DNA of 64,000 nucleotides from Tilletia caries. Lineage: Eukaryota > Basidiomycota > Exobasidiomycetes > Tilletiales > Tilletiaceae. Below the pieces are notes generated by a model. The model ran no database searches and had not been told where the DNA came from. It saw only the letters and a program-made list of their open reading frames with translations. A program made the translations under genes and the position numbers. Below are positions 62,250 to 64,000 of the stretch, in pieces (the first letter of the stretch is position 1; each line of letters starts with the position of its first letter). Where the stretch lies: assembly GCA_032718865.1 (NCBI GenBank), contig JALUTQ010000001.1, positions 1,178,001 to 1,242,000 of the forward strand, read 5' to 3'.

Positions 62250-62890
62250 TAAGAGCAGAGAGCTGAAAAAAAACGAATGGGTGAGTAAGGACCTAACCCG
62301 GAGCACCTGATGCAGATGCGCGTATAAACACGAGGCTCACCTTGGATGACAATTCGGGAGTGCTGACTGCTGGGCCGGACTCAGAATGGGAACAAAGCAG
62401 AGACTGGTATGGGTAAGTGGTATCAGCCATCAGGTTAAGCAAGAAAAAGCAAAACAGCGGTGAGCATCATTAACTTGAACCTTGGTGAGCAGAGAGCGGT
62501 TAAAAAGAAATCGAGAGGGGGATTGTTCAATTCGCATGATGCTTGTCGGGCTTCGATGGAAGCGTGAAGAAAGGCTGGCGGTGTTGGTTGTCGTCTGTCG
62601 AGTGTCGAAATGAACTGATTACGTATGCAAGATTTCTGCACTCTGTGCTTATGTAAGGAAAACCAAACTTTGGCTCAAGGACAGATCAGTCAATTCTGAT
62701 GCTACAACCACGAAACCTGTGCCAGAAGTTGCAGGACTAGATTTGGTCAAGGGTCTACTGATTCAGAATGGTGTGTTGTGTTGGTAGTTGCGAAGAAAAG
62801 TCCCAAACTACGAGCCTGAATGGCAAAAAGCTTACGGCCGTAAGGCGGGAGCCGCCCTATAACCCCTTAACTAAAGTTAGGGGAATTTAG
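62250..62890. other. Element interior, unassigned
   Basis: No protein family was recognised on either strand. It may be more captured or random host sequence. A short minus frame at 62435-62641 is probably fortuitous. Confidence 0.4.
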
Positions 62891-63058
62891 CCGGAGTACG
62901 GAGCTGGCGCAATGAGATGGGGAGATTTTGTGCGGAGCGCGGAGTGGAGTTGGGGCGACTGCCTAAAAATGAGCGGAGTACGGAGCGCGAAAATGCATCT
63001 GAAAATCAGCCGGAGTCAGCCGGAGTAGGGGCCCCGGAGTACGGAGCACTCCGGGGCC

Positions 63059-63075
63059 CTCCGCGCCCATCCTTA
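63059..63075 (-). repeat. Right terminal inverted repeat of the hAT-like element
   Basis: Exact reverse complement of 60304-60320. Confidence 0.93.
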
Positions 63076-63083
63076 AGCTCCTT
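63076..63083 (+). repeat. Target site duplication, right copy (AGCTCCTT)
   Basis: Identical to 60296-60303. The insertion point lies within codons for KKEL of the interrupted gene. Confidence 0.92.
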
Positions 63084-64000
63084 CTTGCTGAGTAGTTGGT
63101 CTGAAGCAAGGATGAACAAACGTGCGAGCGCGAGCGTGGGAATCGTCGGCTCGCGGTCTTTGTTTTGAAATCCTGGGACGACGCGAATGACTGCCTCTGC
63201 ATCTCTTTCTCCCAAGATCCGCTCAGGAAAAGTGCTAGCCAACGCTCGCACTGAGGCATCAGCAGGCGGGTCGGTCGAGGTAGGGTTCCCCTCTGGCGCG
63301 CGCACAGCACGTATTTCAAAGTGCTTGCTGACCGCAGCAGCAATATCCTCGGGTATAACCCTTCCAGTCAGCCCTACCATCCCTGTCAGCACAGCAGTGG
63401 CTCGCCGATGCTGAGTCAGCTCCTCTTGAGCCTTTTTGAGATCTGCTTGTACTGCGTCCAAGTTGTCCTCGAGATGGGCTTTGCTGTTCATCAGCGTTGT
63501 AACCTCTCGTCTGAGATAAGACGAACGTGTCGCCAGATTTGCGAGATCTCGTTCCAGCGCGTCTAGCGCTTGCAGCTGGGCTTCGCGCGGGTCGATGTCC
63601 GCCCTGCAGGAGACGCATATCGCACCGAAGAAGAGGTCATCAATCATTTGAAATGGACTGATGTCTCGCCAGAGCCGAGATCGTCGGCAAGGAGCAGAGG
63701 CGAGGAGGTTGTTCCGTATGAAACCGTAGAAGCGGACAAAGTCCCTCCGCCCATGCAAGAGGATCGGCGCCTTTGTAGATGCCAGGATGTATTTGGCGAG
63801 CTCGATGGCGATGATCATTGCCGACGTCACGGGTGTGATTTCTTGACGAGTCCAGTATGCAGTATGACGGACCGGAATTGTGTCTTTGCCCAAGCTCTTC
63901 CGGAGCACATCGTCGGCTATGGTACCGTGAGCGACAGCTTGGGCCGAGAATCGTATGCCGCAGAGCTTGGCGAGCTCAACGAGGAAGCTGAAGAAAATGC
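63076..64000 (-). pseudogene. Unknown multidomain gene, 5' part, interrupted by the transposon and running off the window
   Basis: An open minus frame enters from beyond the window (there is no start codon here; GTG at 63908 is just an internal Val codon). Text includes FFSFLVELAKLCGIRFSAQA, an alpha-helical region, WRDISPFQMIDDLFFG, a Cys pair (CVSC), then a coiled coil (REAQLQALDALERDLANLA and LEDNLDAVQADLKKAQEEL) and a Pro/Thr-rich linker. At the target site the frame reads into the element for about 22 codons and stops at 63006-63008. Without the element, KKEL continues as LALMVLNFPAL in the exon at 60232-60295. Function unknown. Confidence 0.72.

Larger units (their letters stand above)
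60304..63075. mobile_element. Non-autonomous hAT-like DNA transposon, 2772 bp, carrying a malate dehydrogenase fragment
   Basis: Both ends carry the same 17-bp terminal inverted repeat, TAAGGATGGGCGCGGAG, with no mismatch, flanked by an identical 8-bp direct repeat AGCTCCTT. An 8-bp duplication and short TIRs beginning TA are typical of the hAT superfamily. Inside each end are clusters of GGAGTACGGAGT-like repeats (60374-60553, 60822-60886, 62890-63052), all in the same orientation, as expected for subterminal transposase-binding sites. No transposase is recognisable, so it must have moved in trans. The interior holds an AT-rich stretch (60590-60700), a GTCAG repeat and a piece of malate dehydrogenase. 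Perfect ends suggest recent insertion. Confidence 0.87.

Noticed and set aside
60301..63076. Reading the element as piggyBac-like with TTAA duplication
   Set aside because: TTAA is present at both ends, but the identical 8-bp AGCTCCTT flanks extend beyond it and the TIR begins TAAGG; an 8-bp duplication fits hAT better.
63906..63908. Start codon of the interrupted gene
   Set aside because: It is GTG in the middle of an open frame that continues to the window edge.

Overview
This 64 kb window is nuclear DNA of a fungus, most likely a GC-rich basidiomycete. Genes carry several short (about 50-100 nt) GT-AG introns with GTGAGT-type donors, and the recognisable proteins are eukaryotic and fungal: eEF2, QCR7, HEM14, SEC62, COG6, NAXD, NCL1/TRM4, ATP1, ICE2. 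I cannot name the genus. Tremellomycetes or Pucciniomycotina are guesses from intron style only.

Layout. 0-13.6 kb: the 3' part of the eEF2 gene, a very large Ser-rich protein of unknown function, then the divergent pair QCR7 (respiratory complex III) and HEM14 (haem synthesis) sharing a 0.5 kb promoter. 13.6-35.8 kb: a zone of broken genes. It holds a short piece like fatty acid synthase, a frameshifted coiled-coil relic, the C-terminal part of a vacuolar cation-chloride cotransporter, a GMC oxidoreductase with an internal stop, one apparently intact unknown gene (19.5-20.9 kb), a Dicer fragment without its RNase III domains, a Q-rich fragment, an isoleucyl-tRNA synthetase pseudogene split by a PITH-domain gene fragment, a frameshifted cytochrome P450, a membrane protein with no clear start and a 5'-truncated, frameshifted TMEM19-like gene. 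35.8-57.1 kb: intact genes again: an intron-containing tRNA-Gly(GCC), an RRN11-like Pol I factor, SEC62, COG6, NAXD, an acidic Ser/Asp-rich repeat protein, NCL1, ATP1 and ICE2. 57.7-64 kb: one unknown minus-strand gene cut by a 2.77 kb hAT-like element with perfect 17-bp terminal inverted repeats and an 8-bp target duplication. Removing the element and one target copy restores the reading frame. The element carries GGAGTACGGAGT-type subterminal repeats and a decayed malate dehydrogenase fragment.

For HEM14, QCR7, SEC62, the RRN11-like gene, COG6, NAXD, NCL1, ATP1 and ICE2 I worked out every splice junction, and each spliced frame closes with no indel. The broken genes carry several stops and frameshifts each. 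That contrast argues that most of the lesions are real rather than read errors, although a few lie in G runs and need confirmation. Splicing oddities are a second theme: two genes whose first coding exon is only the ATG, a GC-AG intron in ATP1, a 10-nt microexon in ICE2, an 18-nt exon in the GMC gene and a stop-free 3n intron in the large Ser-rich gene.

The intact genes are mostly housekeeping functions (translation, tRNA modification, mitochondrial energy and haem, ER translocation and structure, Golgi tethering, NAD(P)H repair) and do not form a pathway cluster.
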